This document shows positions 7,697-15,268 of a stretch of DNA of 42,503 bases, piece by piece. The notes beneath the pieces were generated by a model. It had not been told where the DNA came from. It searched no databases and was given only the letters and a program-made list of their open reading frames with translations. Source of the DNA: Rubritepida sp. (GTDB lineage Bacteria > Pseudomonadota > Alphaproteobacteria > Acetobacterales > Acetobacteraceae); assembly GCA_028291455.1 (NCBI GenBank), contig JAQGHY010000213.1, forward strand, positions 1 through 42,503, in the 5' to 3' direction. Both the position numbers and the translations under genes were made by a program. The stretch's first letter is position 1, and each line of letters begins with the position of its first letter.

Positions 7697-8806
7697 ATGA
7701 CCTTCGCCACCACGCTCATCGTTTCGGGCGAGACCTTCGAGATGGCATATCGATTCGGCCAGGTTGCCGAGCGGGAGCTGGCCGGAATCGCCGATGCGGC
7801 TGGGCAGGCCGCCTGTATTGAAAGGCTATGGAACGGCATCGGCGAGCTCGGCTGGATGGGGACCGCCATTCCCGAGGAGGCCGGCGGCGCCGGCGGCGAC
7901 CTCGCCGATCTCGCGGCCATCGCCTCTGGGGCAGGGCGCGCGGGCCTCGCGCTGCCGGTGGCGTCGAGCTGCGGCGTGGTTCCCGCCTTGCTGGCGGGTA
8001 ATCCCGTCCTCCCCGATGTCGCGACGGGGGCCGCGCGCGTCGCCGTCATCCTGCCCGGCGCGGCCCAGGACGAGGATACCGGTGGGCTTCGTATCCGCCT
8101 CCTGAACGATGGACTAACGCTGGACGGCGTGGTCGTCGGCGTAGAGACGCCGCCCAATCCCACCCATGCGCTGGTCGCGGCCGAGGGCGCCGAGCCGATG
8201 CTGCTGCTGATCCCGGCCTCATCGCCCGGAGTTCAGACGGAGCTTTACCAGCGCATCGACGGTCGCCTTGCAGCCGACTGGCACTTCAGCCTCGTAACCG
8301 TCGATTCGGGCTGGATCGTCGCACGCGGGCCGGAGGTGCCGGAGCGCACCGCCGCCGCGCGTGACCTCGGTGCGCTGCTCACCTGCATCGAATGCGTCTC
8401 GGCCATGGGGGCGCTGATCGAGCAGACCATCCAGTACCTGCTGAACCGCGAGCAGTTCGGCGCGCCGCTGGCCACTTACCAGGCCCTGCGCCACCGCGTC
8501 GCGGATATGTATGTGGAATACGAGAACCTGCGCGGCATCACTGCGCGCGCCCTTCGGGCGGCGCAATCCGGCGAACCCTCGTGGCAGGCCATCGCCTTCG
8601 CCAAGTTGCGCCTCGGCGAGGCCGGGCGGGCGGTCGCCGAATCCGCCATCCAATGCCATGGCGGCATGGGCATGACGGAGGAACTGCCGGCGATCCGCCT
8701 TTGCAAGCGGCTCATGATGGCCGAGTTCGAATTCGGCAATCGCGTCTTCCAGGCCGCGCGGCTGCTGGCGGCGGATGGCCGAACCAGCACCGCCGCCGCC
8801 GATTGA
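7697..8806 (+). CDS. acyl-CoA dehydrogenase, PimD-like small subunit type
   Basis: This is the second dehydrogenase, 369 residues from the ATG at 7697, one base after the previous stop. Its N-terminal and middle parts diverge from the family. The middle lacks the usual TEPxAGSD segment, but the C-terminal domain carries REQFGAPLATYQALRHRVAD and QCHGGMGMTEELP, both typical. Missing motifs in one partner and presence in the other are what is seen in paired dehydrogenases whose subunits share FAD sites. It therefore likely forms a complex with the product of 6517-7695. A frame open upstream of 7697 exists but only shadows the preceding gene. Confidence 0.88.
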   Translation: MTFATTLIVSGETFEMAYRFGQVAERELAGIADAAGQAACIERLWNGIGELGWMGTAIPEEAGGAGGDLADLAAIASGAGRAGLALPVASSCGVVPALLAGNPVLPDVATGAARVAVILPGAAQDEDTGGLRIRLLNDGLTLDGVVVGVETPPNPTHALVAAEGAEPMLLLIPASSPGVQTELYQRIDGRLAADWHFSLVTVDSGWIVARGPEVPERTAAARDLGALLTCIECVSAMGALIEQTIQYLLNREQFGAPLATYQALRHRVADMYVEYENLRGITARALRAAQSGEPSWQAIAFAKLRLGEAGRAVAESAIQCHGGMGMTEELPAIRLCKRLMMAEFEFGNRVFQAARLLAADGRTSTAAAD

Positions 8807-8815
8807 AGGCCAGTC

Positions 8816-10894
8816 ATGCACGCGCTCGAGAAGATGTTCCGGCCGAAGTCGGTGGCTGTAATCGGCGCCTCGGGCGACCCGGATAAGCTAGGCGGCCGGA
8901 CGCTCTTTCATATCAAGGAGCTCGGCTACAAGGGCCGCATCTATCCGATCAACGTCTCGAGCAAGGAGGTCCAGGGTCTGCCCGCCTGGCCGAGCGTGGC
9001 CGATCTGCCGGAAGTGCCCGACAGCGCCCTGATCGTGCTGCCTGCGCCGCTGGTGGAACAGGCGCTCGAAGCTTGCGCGGCGAAGGGCATCCTGCATGTG
9101 CAGGTGCTGTCCTCCGGCTTTGCGGAAGAGGGCGGCGAGGGCGTCGCCATGCAGGAGCGCCTGGTCGGGATCGTCCGCCGCAATAAGATGCGTATCACCG
9201 GGCCGAATGCGTTGGGCAGTATCAGCCCGCCGGACGGCTTCTTCGGCACCTTCTCCAGCCTGCTGGCGACGGCCCGCCCGGGGCCGGGCAAGGTGGGCGT
9301 AGCGACGCAGAGCGGGGCCTATGGATCGCACATCTATGCGGTGGCGGGGTTTCGCGGCGTCGGCATCAGCCGCGCCATCGCGACCGGCAACGAGGCTGAC
9401 ATAGATGTGGCCGCCTGCATCGACTATCTGGCGGAGGACCCGGGCACCTCGGTCATCTGCGCCTCGCTGGAGGGCTGCAAGGACGGCGACCGCCTGCGCC
9501 GCGCGCTGCTGAAGGCCGCCGCGGCGCGCAAGCCGGTCATCATCATGAAGGTCGGCAGCACGGCGGAGGGCGCTGCGGCGGCGGCGACGCATACCGGCTC
9601 GCTCGCCGGCGAGGACCGGATCATCGACACGGTGTTCCGCGAATGCGGCGCCTGGCGGGCCTCCTCGATCGAGGAGATGATCGACATTGCCTATGTCTGC
9701 TCCATCGCGCCGCTGCCGCCCTCGCCGGGGGTCGGCATCCTCAGCGTGTCGGGCGGGCTGGGCGTGCTGATGGCGGATGCGGTCATCGGCGCGGGGCTGA
9801 CGGTGCCGCCGATGTCGGCCGAGGTGCTGCGGCGGATCGTCGAGATTCAACCCGCGGCCGGCGGACGGAACCCGATCGACACCACCGCGCAGCTCAACGG
9901 CCGGATGCACATCTTCGAGAGCATCAGCCAGGCGATGATGGAAGGCGCGGAGCTGGGCTCAGTCGTCTTCTACCTCGCGCATCTGGGGCGGAATGTGCTG
10001 CGTTTTCCGCCGTTGGAGAAGGCGCTGGCCGGTCTACGGGAGAACTTTCCGGACCGGCTGGTCGTGGCGGTGATGACGCATGTGGACGAGATCCGGCTGA
10101 AGCTGGAATCCTTGGGCATCCCGGTCTTCGAGGACCCTACCCGCGCGGTGCGCGCAATCGCGGGCGCCGCCCATGTGCGTAGCCTGCAACTGGCGGCCGA
10201 AGCTGTGCCGGATATAGCGCGCGGCGCACCGCTCGACCTTGTCTCCACCAACGAGGCCGGGGCGAAGCAACTGCTGGCGAAGGCCGGCGTGCCCGTCCTG
10301 CCTGAGCGCGTCTGCACCACCGCTCAGAATGCTGCTTCGGCGGCCGCGGCGATGGGCTTCCCGGTCGTCATGAAGATCCTCTCCGACGACATCCCGCACA
10401 AGACGGAGATCGGCGGAGTGTTGCTGAACGTGGTGGATGCAGCCGCAGCCGCCGCCGGCTTCGAGGAACTCATGCGCCGTGCCCGGGCAGCGAAGCCACA
10501 GGCGAGGCTGGATGGCGTGCTCATCGCGCCGATGGTCTCCGGCGGGGTGGAGACAATCATTGGCGTCCAGCGCGACCCGGTCTTCGGGCCAATGGTGATG
10601 TTCGGCCTCGGAGGCGTCTCGGTGGAGCTGTTCAACGACGTCGCCTTCGCCACCGCCCCACTGACGCCCGCCCGCGCGGAGGCGCTGATCGCCTCGGTCC
10701 GGGGCGCTAGACTGCTCGACGGATGGCGTGGCGCGCCGCCCCTCGCCAAGGCGGCGCTGGTCTCAACGCTGTGCATGATTTCGCAGATCGCGGCGGCGCA
10801 TCGGGACGTCATCGAAAGCATTGAAATCAATCCCTTCCTGGTGATGGCGGACGGCGGCTATGCCCTGGATGCGCTGATCGCGATTCGCGGATAG
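8816..10894 (+). CDS. NDP-forming acyl-CoA synthetase (acetate--CoA ligase family)
   Basis: The protein is 692 residues, with alpha and beta parts of the NDP-forming acyl-CoA synthetase fused in one chain. It begins with a Rossmann CoA-binding domain (VAVIGASGDPDKLGG, about residues 13-27). A succinyl-CoA-ligase-like domain follows, containing THTGSLAGED with the probable phospho-His. The C-terminal ATP-grasp domain has FPVVMKILSDDIPHKTEIGG. The enzyme would activate a free carboxylate to its CoA thioester, or run in reverse to gain ATP. It sits downstream of the dehydrogenases, so it probably starts or ends the same pathway. The substrate cannot be assigned; this family also handles aryl and branched acids. 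Confidence 0.92.
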   Translation: MHALEKMFRPKSVAVIGASGDPDKLGGRTLFHIKELGYKGRIYPINVSSKEVQGLPAWPSVADLPEVPDSALIVLPAPLVEQALEACAAKGILHVQVLSSGFAEEGGEGVAMQERLVGIVRRNKMRITGPNALGSISPPDGFFGTFSSLLATARPGPGKVGVATQSGAYGSHIYAVAGFRGVGISRAIATGNEADIDVAACIDYLAEDPGTSVICASLEGCKDGDRLRRALLKAAAARKPVIIMKVGSTAEGAAAAATHTGSLAGEDRIIDTVFRECGAWRASSIEEMIDIAYVCSIAPLPPSPGVGILSVSGGLGVLMADAVIGAGLTVPPMSAEVLRRIVEIQPAAGGRNPIDTTAQLNGRMHIFESISQAMMEGAELGSVVFYLAHLGRNVLRFPPLEKALAGLRENFPDRLVVAVMTHVDEIRLKLESLGIPVFEDPTRAVRAIAGAAHVRSLQLAAEAVPDIARGAPLDLVSTNEAGAKQLLAKAGVPVLPERVCTTAQNAASAAAAMGFPVVMKILSDDIPHKTEIGGVLLNVVDAAAAAAGFEELMRRARAAKPQARLDGVLIAPMVSGGVETIIGVQRDPVFGPMVMFGLGGVSVELFNDVAFATAPLTPARAEALIASVRGARLLDGWRGAPPLAKAALVSTLCMISQIAAAHRDVIESIEINPFLVMADGGYALDALIAIRG

Positions 10895-10961
10895 CCGTAT
10901 CAATCGTTGCGATCCGGGGTCGGCTCCGTCAGGATCGCCCCGCACGCAAAAGGCCGCTTCG

Positions 10962-11759
10962 ATGAACCAGATCAGCACCCCCAGCCGTCCGGGCGAGGAT
11001 TTCCTCGACCTCCTCCGCAACGGCCCGCCCGTCCGGACGCCGGAGGAGGAGCAGCTGCACCGCAAGCGCCGACTCGCCGCCACCTTCCGGCTCTTCGCGC
11101 GCTACGGCTTCGACCAGGGCCTTGCCGGCCACGTCACGGCACGCGACCCGATCAGGCCCGATCACTTCTGGGTGAACCCGCTCGGCTTCCATTTCAGCCG
11201 CATCCGCGTCTCCGACCTTATCCTCGTCAATGAGGAGGGCGAGGTGGTCGAGGGCGGCCATGCGGTGAACCGCGCGGCCTTCGCGATCCATTCCGCCATT
11301 CACGCGGCCCGTCCGGATGTGGTGGCCGCCGCGCACACTCATTCGACGCACGGCAAGGCCTGGTCCACGCTGGGACGCTTCCTCGATCCGCTGACGCAGG
11401 ACTCCTGCGAATTCTTCGAATCCCACGCGCTGTTCGACGAGTTCACCGGCGTGGTGCTGGAACAGGCCGAAGGCCGCCGCATCGCCGACGCCCTCGGCCA
11501 GAACAAGGCCGCGATCCTGAAGAACCACGGCCTGCTGACCGTGGGCCATACCGTCGAAGCCGCCGCCTGGCGCTTCATCTCGATGGACAATGTGGCGCGC
11601 GCCCAGCTCCTGGCGGAAGCAGCGGGCACGCCGCAGCTCATCCCTTACGACGTGGCGAAGCTGACCGCGACGCAAGTCGGCAGCGAGCGCGGCGGCATCC
11701 TCAACTTCCACCCGCTCTGGGACAAGATCACGGCCGAGGAGCCCGATCTGCTGAGCTGA
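10962..11759 (+). CDS. class II aldolase/adducin family protein
   Basis: The 265-residue protein has a class II aldolase/adducin domain across most of its length. Probable zinc ligands are the two His in AAAHTHSTHG (about residues 124-133) and the His in LKNHGLLTVG. The N-terminal HVTARDP segment is also typical. Family members include fuculose-phosphate aldolase, ribulose-phosphate epimerase and several hydroxy-acid decarboxylases and aldolases. It lies 67 bases after the CoA ligase and could be in the same transcript. The reaction is not determinable from the sequence. Confidence 0.9.
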   Translation: MNQISTPSRPGEDFLDLLRNGPPVRTPEEEQLHRKRRLAATFRLFARYGFDQGLAGHVTARDPIRPDHFWVNPLGFHFSRIRVSDLILVNEEGEVVEGGHAVNRAAFAIHSAIHAARPDVVAAAHTHSTHGKAWSTLGRFLDPLTQDSCEFFESHALFDEFTGVVLEQAEGRRIADALGQNKAAILKNHGLLTVGHTVEAAAWRFISMDNVARAQLLAEAAGTPQLIPYDVAKLTATQVGSERGGILNFHPLWDKITAEEPDLLS

Positions 11760-11851
11760 TACGACGAGCAGGGCACTGGCCAAGAAACATGGTAACGGGG
11801 AAAGGTCCCCGGGCCTGTTCCGGCAACCATTCCCCGAATCGAGATGCCGCT

Positions 11852-12706
11852 ATGCCCGATGCCCTGAGCTTTCCCGAAGGTTTCGAACTTCGGGACATCG
11901 CGGCCAAGGGAACAACCCTCCACGTCCGCATCGGCGGTACCGGTCCGGCCGTGCTGCTGTTGCACGGCTATGGAGAGACGGGCGACATGTGGGTGCCCCT
12001 CGCGACGGACCTCGTCTCGCGGCACACCGTCGTGGTGCCGGACCTCCGCGGCATGGGCCTCTCCGCCCGGCCCGAGGGGGGTTACGATAAAAAGACGCAG
12101 GCGCATGACATGGCCGGCGTGCTGGATGCGTTGACCATCGAGAAGGTGGACCTCGTCACCCACGACATCGGCAACATGGTCGGCTATGCCCTTGCCGCGC
12201 AGTATCCGGAGCGGGTGGCCCGCTTCGTCATCATGGATGCGCCCCTTCCAGGCATCGGACCTTGGGAGGAAATCCTGAAGAACCCGCTTCTCTGGCATTT
12301 CCGCTTCGGCGGACCGGATATGGAGCGGCTCGTCGCCGGCCGCGAGCGCATCTATCTCGACCGCTTCTGGAACGAATTCTCCGCAGACCGCACCCGCTTC
12401 AGCGAGGCCTCGCGTGAGCATTATGCGGCCCTCTACGCCCAGCCCGGCGCCATGCATGCCGGCTTCGCCCAGTTCGCCGCCTTCGACCAGGATGCGATCG
12501 ACAACAAGGCCCTGCTCGCCCGCGGCAAGCTCGCGATGCCGGTGCTGGCGATCGGCGGTGCGATGTCCTTCGGGCCGACCATGGCCGCGGTCATGCGCTT
12601 CGCGGCGGAGGACGTGACGGAAGGGGTGATCGCCGATGCGGGACACTGGCTCATGGAAGAGCAGCCCGCTGCGACGGTCGCTGCCATCACCGCCTTCCTG
12701 AAGTAG
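11852..12706 (+). CDS. alpha/beta hydrolase, haloacetate dehalogenase / epoxide hydrolase-like
   Basis: The alpha/beta hydrolase has 284 residues from the ATG at 11852; a longer start at 11789 is possible but adds a low-complexity extension. It shows the oxyanion HGYGETGDMW segment, a nucleophile elbow THDIGNMVGYA where Asp takes the nucleophile place, and a C-terminal DAGHWLMEE with the catalytic His. Asp at the elbow is characteristic of haloacetate/haloalkane dehalogenases and soluble epoxide hydrolases rather than Ser esterases. It ends the plus-strand catabolic block and is followed by a strong hairpin at 12716-12737. Substrate unknown. Confidence 0.88.
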   Translation: MPDALSFPEGFELRDIAAKGTTLHVRIGGTGPAVLLLHGYGETGDMWVPLATDLVSRHTVVVPDLRGMGLSARPEGGYDKKTQAHDMAGVLDALTIEKVDLVTHDIGNMVGYALAAQYPERVARFVIMDAPLPGIGPWEEILKNPLLWHFRFGGPDMERLVAGRERIYLDRFWNEFSADRTRFSEASREHYAALYAQPGAMHAGFAQFAAFDQDAIDNKALLARGKLAMPVLAIGGAMSFGPTMAAVMRFAAEDVTEGVIADAGHWLMEEQPAATVAAITAFLK

Positions 12707-12715
12707 CGCTTATCT

Positions 12716-12737
12716 GCCGGGCAATGCGTTGCCCGGC
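12716..12737. terminator. 9-bp perfect stem-loop between convergent genes
   Basis: GCCGGGCAA at 12716-12724 pairs exactly with TTGCCCGGC at 12729-12737 around a 4-base TGCG loop. It starts 10 bases after the hydrolase stop and just before the end of the minus-strand membrane protein gene. The stem is strong but there is no long T run on either side. Confidence 0.65.
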
Positions 12738-12747
12738 TCCTCGTTCA

Positions 12748-13233
12748 TCAGGCCGGCATGTGGCTGAGGCGGCCTGAATCACGCGTTGCCGCCACGCCGA
12801 TTACCACGAACAGGACCAGCAACGTCAGCTGCGCCACAGCGAAGGGTAGCTCCGACTGGGTAGGCGCCAGGACATGCAGCGAGGGCACCTTGGCAAAAGC
12901 CTGCGCCACGAGCACGAAGACCGAGAAATAGAGGCTGGCCACCAGGCCCGCCGCATCGACCTTCCGCCAGCCGCCGCCCAGGCCGAAGGCGTAGCGGGCG
13001 GCCAGCACCACCGCCAGCACCAACAGCGCAACGCCGCCCACGATGTGCGACGGAAGCACACCGCTGAAGGGGAACAGGTAGCCAGTTGCGCTGGTTGCGA
13101 TCGAGGTCAGGAGAAAGAGCACCGTCCAGAATGCGCTGTAGGTCGATCGCAGCAGATCGAACACCACCACGATCCCGGCTGCGATTGCGATGAAGCTGAT
13201 GGCGGTGTGGATGGTGACGAGATCGAAAGCCAT
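12748..13233 (-). CDS. small integral membrane protein of unknown function
   Basis: The product is 161 residues from the ATG at 13233, chosen because an AGGAGGG Shine-Dalgarno lies seven bases upstream on the minus strand. About five hydrophobic segments can be seen (near residues 6-26, 36-55, 61-82, 95-115 and 130-150), with short polar ends. Histidines sit in or near the first and third segments. I do not recognise the family with certainty. It follows the GST gene on the same strand after a gap of about 108 bases, so co-transcription is possible but not shown. Confidence 0.75.
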   Translation of the reverse strand: MAFDLVTIHTAISFIAIAAGIVVVFDLLRSTYSAFWTVLFLLTSIATSATGYLFPFSGVLPSHIVGGVALLVLAVVLAARYAFGLGGGWRKVDAAGLVASLYFSVFVLVAQAFAKVPSLHVLAPTQSELPFAVAQLTLLVLFVVIGVAATRDSGRLSHMPA

Positions 13234-13341
13234 GGTGGACCCTCCTGTTCCAGATCGCTGGATGACGTGCACCTTAGCGCCATCGAGTTTTAAGCTTCAC
13301 CGACTTTTTTGATTCTGGCGGGACGCCGGATGCGCCGGGCA

Positions 13342-14031
13342 CTAAGCCGCCATGGCGGGCACGCCGCGGGCGAGGCCGTCATAGAGATCGAGCATGCGCT
13401 CGCGCCAGGCGTGGATGGGATCGCTGCCTTCGAGCAGTTGTATCGGGCTGACGACACGGGCCCACATGAACGCGCCGAAGATGATGTAGTCCGCGTAGTC
13501 GGGCTCGTCGCCGCCCATGAAGGCCTGCTGCATCAGGACCGCGCGCAGCGGCTGGAGGCTGGCGCGGAACTCCGGCAGGCGGGCCTCGCGATCCGCCGTC
13601 ACCTGCGCGAGCGGCATGCCGAACCGCTTCTCCCGGCTCTGGAGGAAATAGGCGCGTTCGTCTTCTCCCAGCAGCGCGGGAATATCGGAGACGATGAGCT
13701 TAGCAATCCCCGCATGCAGCGCCCGATCCGCCCAGGAGGCGATGAAGCGCAGGCTCGCCGGCGTGCCGCGGAACAGGGCAGGGCGGTCGGGATAGGCGCG
13801 GTCGAGATGCTCGGCGATGTCCCAGCTGTCGGGCACCACCTGATCGCCATCCACCAGCACCGGCACGGTCTTGGAGTTGGCGAAGGCGAGGGCGTCGTTC
13901 TGCGTGAAGCGCCACGGCACCACCTCGGCGTCGAGGCCCTTATGGGCGAGCGCCATGCGGCTGCGCCAGCAATAGGGGCTGAAGCGGCGCTCGGCATCGG
14001 TCCCGCAGAGTTCGAAGAGCTTGCGTGCCAT
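13342..14031 (-). CDS. glutathione S-transferase family protein
   Basis: The 229-residue GST has an N-terminal thioredoxin-fold domain (about residues 3-85) with FSPYCWRSRMALAHKGL at 17-33, a TVPVLVDG cis-proline segment and PDSWDIAEHLD, the glutathione gamma-glutamyl site. The C-terminal half is the helical domain. Cys21 in the SPYCW segment sits where some bacterial GSTs, including beta-etherase-like and omega-like ones, have catalytic residues. The start codon lies three bases after the stop of a 16-codon ORF (14035-14085) that carries the best Shine-Dalgarno in the region. Translation may therefore depend on that leader. Substrate unknown. Confidence 0.9.
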   Translation of the reverse strand: MARKLFELCGTDAERRFSPYCWRSRMALAHKGLDAEVVPWRFTQNDALAFANSKTVPVLVDGDQVVPDSWDIAEHLDRAYPDRPALFRGTPASLRFIASWADRALHAGIAKLIVSDIPALLGEDERAYFLQSREKRFGMPLAQVTADREARLPEFRASLQPLRAVLMQQAFMGGDEPDYADYIIFGAFMWARVVSPIQLLEGSDPIHAWRERMLDLYDGLARGVPAMAA

Positions 14032-14034
14032 GGC

Positions 14035-14085
14035 TCAGCGTGCCCCTTCCGGGAGCGGCGTGGTCCAGCGGTGCGGATCGGTCAT
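14035..14085 (-). CDS. 16-residue leader ORF upstream of the GST gene
   Basis: On the minus strand an ATG at 14085 opens a 16-codon frame, MTDPHRWTTPLPEGAR, ending in TGA three bases before the GST start. It is preceded by AAGGAGGA (14094-14101) at an ideal 8-base spacing, so ribosomes very likely start here. The GST start itself has only a more distant GGAAGGGG inside this ORF. The peptide may be a real small protein or serve only to couple translation into GST. I know no family for it. Confidence 0.55.
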   Translation of the reverse strand: MTDPHRWTTPLPEGAR

Positions 14086-14253
14086 GTTCGATATCCTCCT
14101 TGATGTGGCCGAGCGCCTGGCGCGCGTCGTCCCGCAGCGGCGCCATGAAACACCAGATTGCTCGGCAAGTGACCGGCGGGGTGGCGAAAATATCCGCATT
14201 CCGCCCTCTTCGCCGTTGCGGCCCAGCCGAAACCGGCCACCGAGGCATTGCCC

Positions 14254-14263
14254 GTTCCGGAAC
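14254..14263. promoter_or_regulatory. 10-bp palindrome upstream of the second Bug gene
   Basis: GTTCCGGAAC is self-complementary and lies about 40 bases before the Bug start, in the divergent region between the GST leader and the Bug gene. It could be an operator. The region 14086-14302 shows nothing else that I can support. Confidence 0.25.
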
Positions 14264-14302
14264 ACTGCTTCACCGTCAGGCCACGAACGGAGCGAGTACT
14301 TC

Positions 14303-15268
14303 ATGCAGAACGGAGCCATCGCGCGGCGCGCGGCTCTTGGCCTCGCGGCTGCCGCGGGCCTTGCCCGAGCCGCCGCGGCCCAGTCCTGGCCGGCTCGCTC
14401 GATCCGCCTGATCGTGCCGTTCCCACCCGGCGGCGGCGTGGACCTCACGGCGCGGCTGCTGGCGGAACCGCTCGGCCGGGCGCTGGGGCAGTCCGTGGTG
14501 GTGGAGAATCGCGGCGGCGCCGGTGGCGTGATCGGCGTCGAGGCGCTCTCGCACGCGGCACCCGACGGCTACACGCTTTGCCTGACCGGTGCGGGCACGA
14601 TCACCGCCGGGCCGCATCTGCGGCAGCTTCCCTATGAGCCCATGGCGCTCGCGCATATCACGCGGCTCGTGCGCATGCCCTTCATCGTGGCGGTGCGGTC
14701 GGATCTGCCGGCGACGACGCTGCCGGAATTCCTGGCCTTGGCGCGACAGGGCAACCTTCGCTACGCGAGCGGCGGCGCGGGCACCAGCCAGCATCTGACG
14801 GGCGAACTCTTCAACCAGATGGCCGGCGTGCGGATCGAGCATGTGCCGTATCGCGGCACCGGCCCGGCGCTGAACGACCTCGCGGCGAAGGTGGTCGATG
14901 TCTATTACGGCGATCCCGCGACGCTGACGCTCGTGAATGGCGGGCAGGCCCGTGCCATGGCCGTCACCTCGCCCGGGCGCTGGCCGCTGCTGCCGCAGAC
15001 GCCGGCCGTCAGCGAGGCGGTGCCCGGCTATGCGTCGGAGAACTGGTACGGGCTGGTAGCGCCGGCCGGCACGCCCGAGCCGATCCTCGATACCCTCTCG
15101 GCCCAGGTCCTGCGCGTGCTTGCGGACCCCGAATGGAAGCGCCGATTCGACGAGGCCGGGCTGCACCCGGCAACCATGTCGCGCGCGGATTACGTCGCCT
15201 TCCTTCGCGACGACAGCGAGGTCTGGGCCCGTGTGGTCCGGGCCGGAAACATCAGGATCACGGATTAG
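14303..15268 (+). CDS. Bug/TctC family solute-binding protein
   Basis: This is a second orphan tripartite-tricarboxylate-type receptor, 321 residues from the ATG at 14303. The N-terminal signal (about residues 1-26) has an ARR pair and an Ala/Leu core ending AAAAQS. It is followed by WPARSIRLIVPFPPGGG, NRGGAGGVIG and PDGYTLC, the family hallmarks. The stop TAG abuts the ATG of the hydantoinase A gene, so the receptor and HyuAB are likely one operon. The ligand may then be a cyclic amide such as a hydantoin or 5-oxoproline-like compound, though HyuAB homologues also include carboxylases. No TctAB genes are visible. An open frame upstream of 14303 has no signal-peptide sense and is rejected. 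Confidence 0.9.
   Translation: MQNGAIARRAALGLAAAAGLARAAAAQSWPARSIRLIVPFPPGGGVDLTARLLAEPLGRALGQSVVVENRGGAGGVIGVEALSHAAPDGYTLCLTGAGTITAGPHLRQLPYEPMALAHITRLVRMPFIVAVRSDLPATTLPEFLALARQGNLRYASGGAGTSQHLTGELFNQMAGVRIEHVPYRGTGPALNDLAAKVVDVYYGDPATLTLVNGGQARAMAVTSPGRWPLLPQTPAVSEAVPGYASENWYGLVAPAGTPEPILDTLSAQVLRVLADPEWKRRFDEAGLHPATMSRADYVAFLRDDSEVWARVVRAGNIRITD

Noticed and set aside
11760-11851. GGGGA-AAGG-TCCCC mini-hairpin between aldolase and hydrolase genes
   Set aside because: Only five base pairs and no conserved context; too weak to call a terminator or regulatory element.
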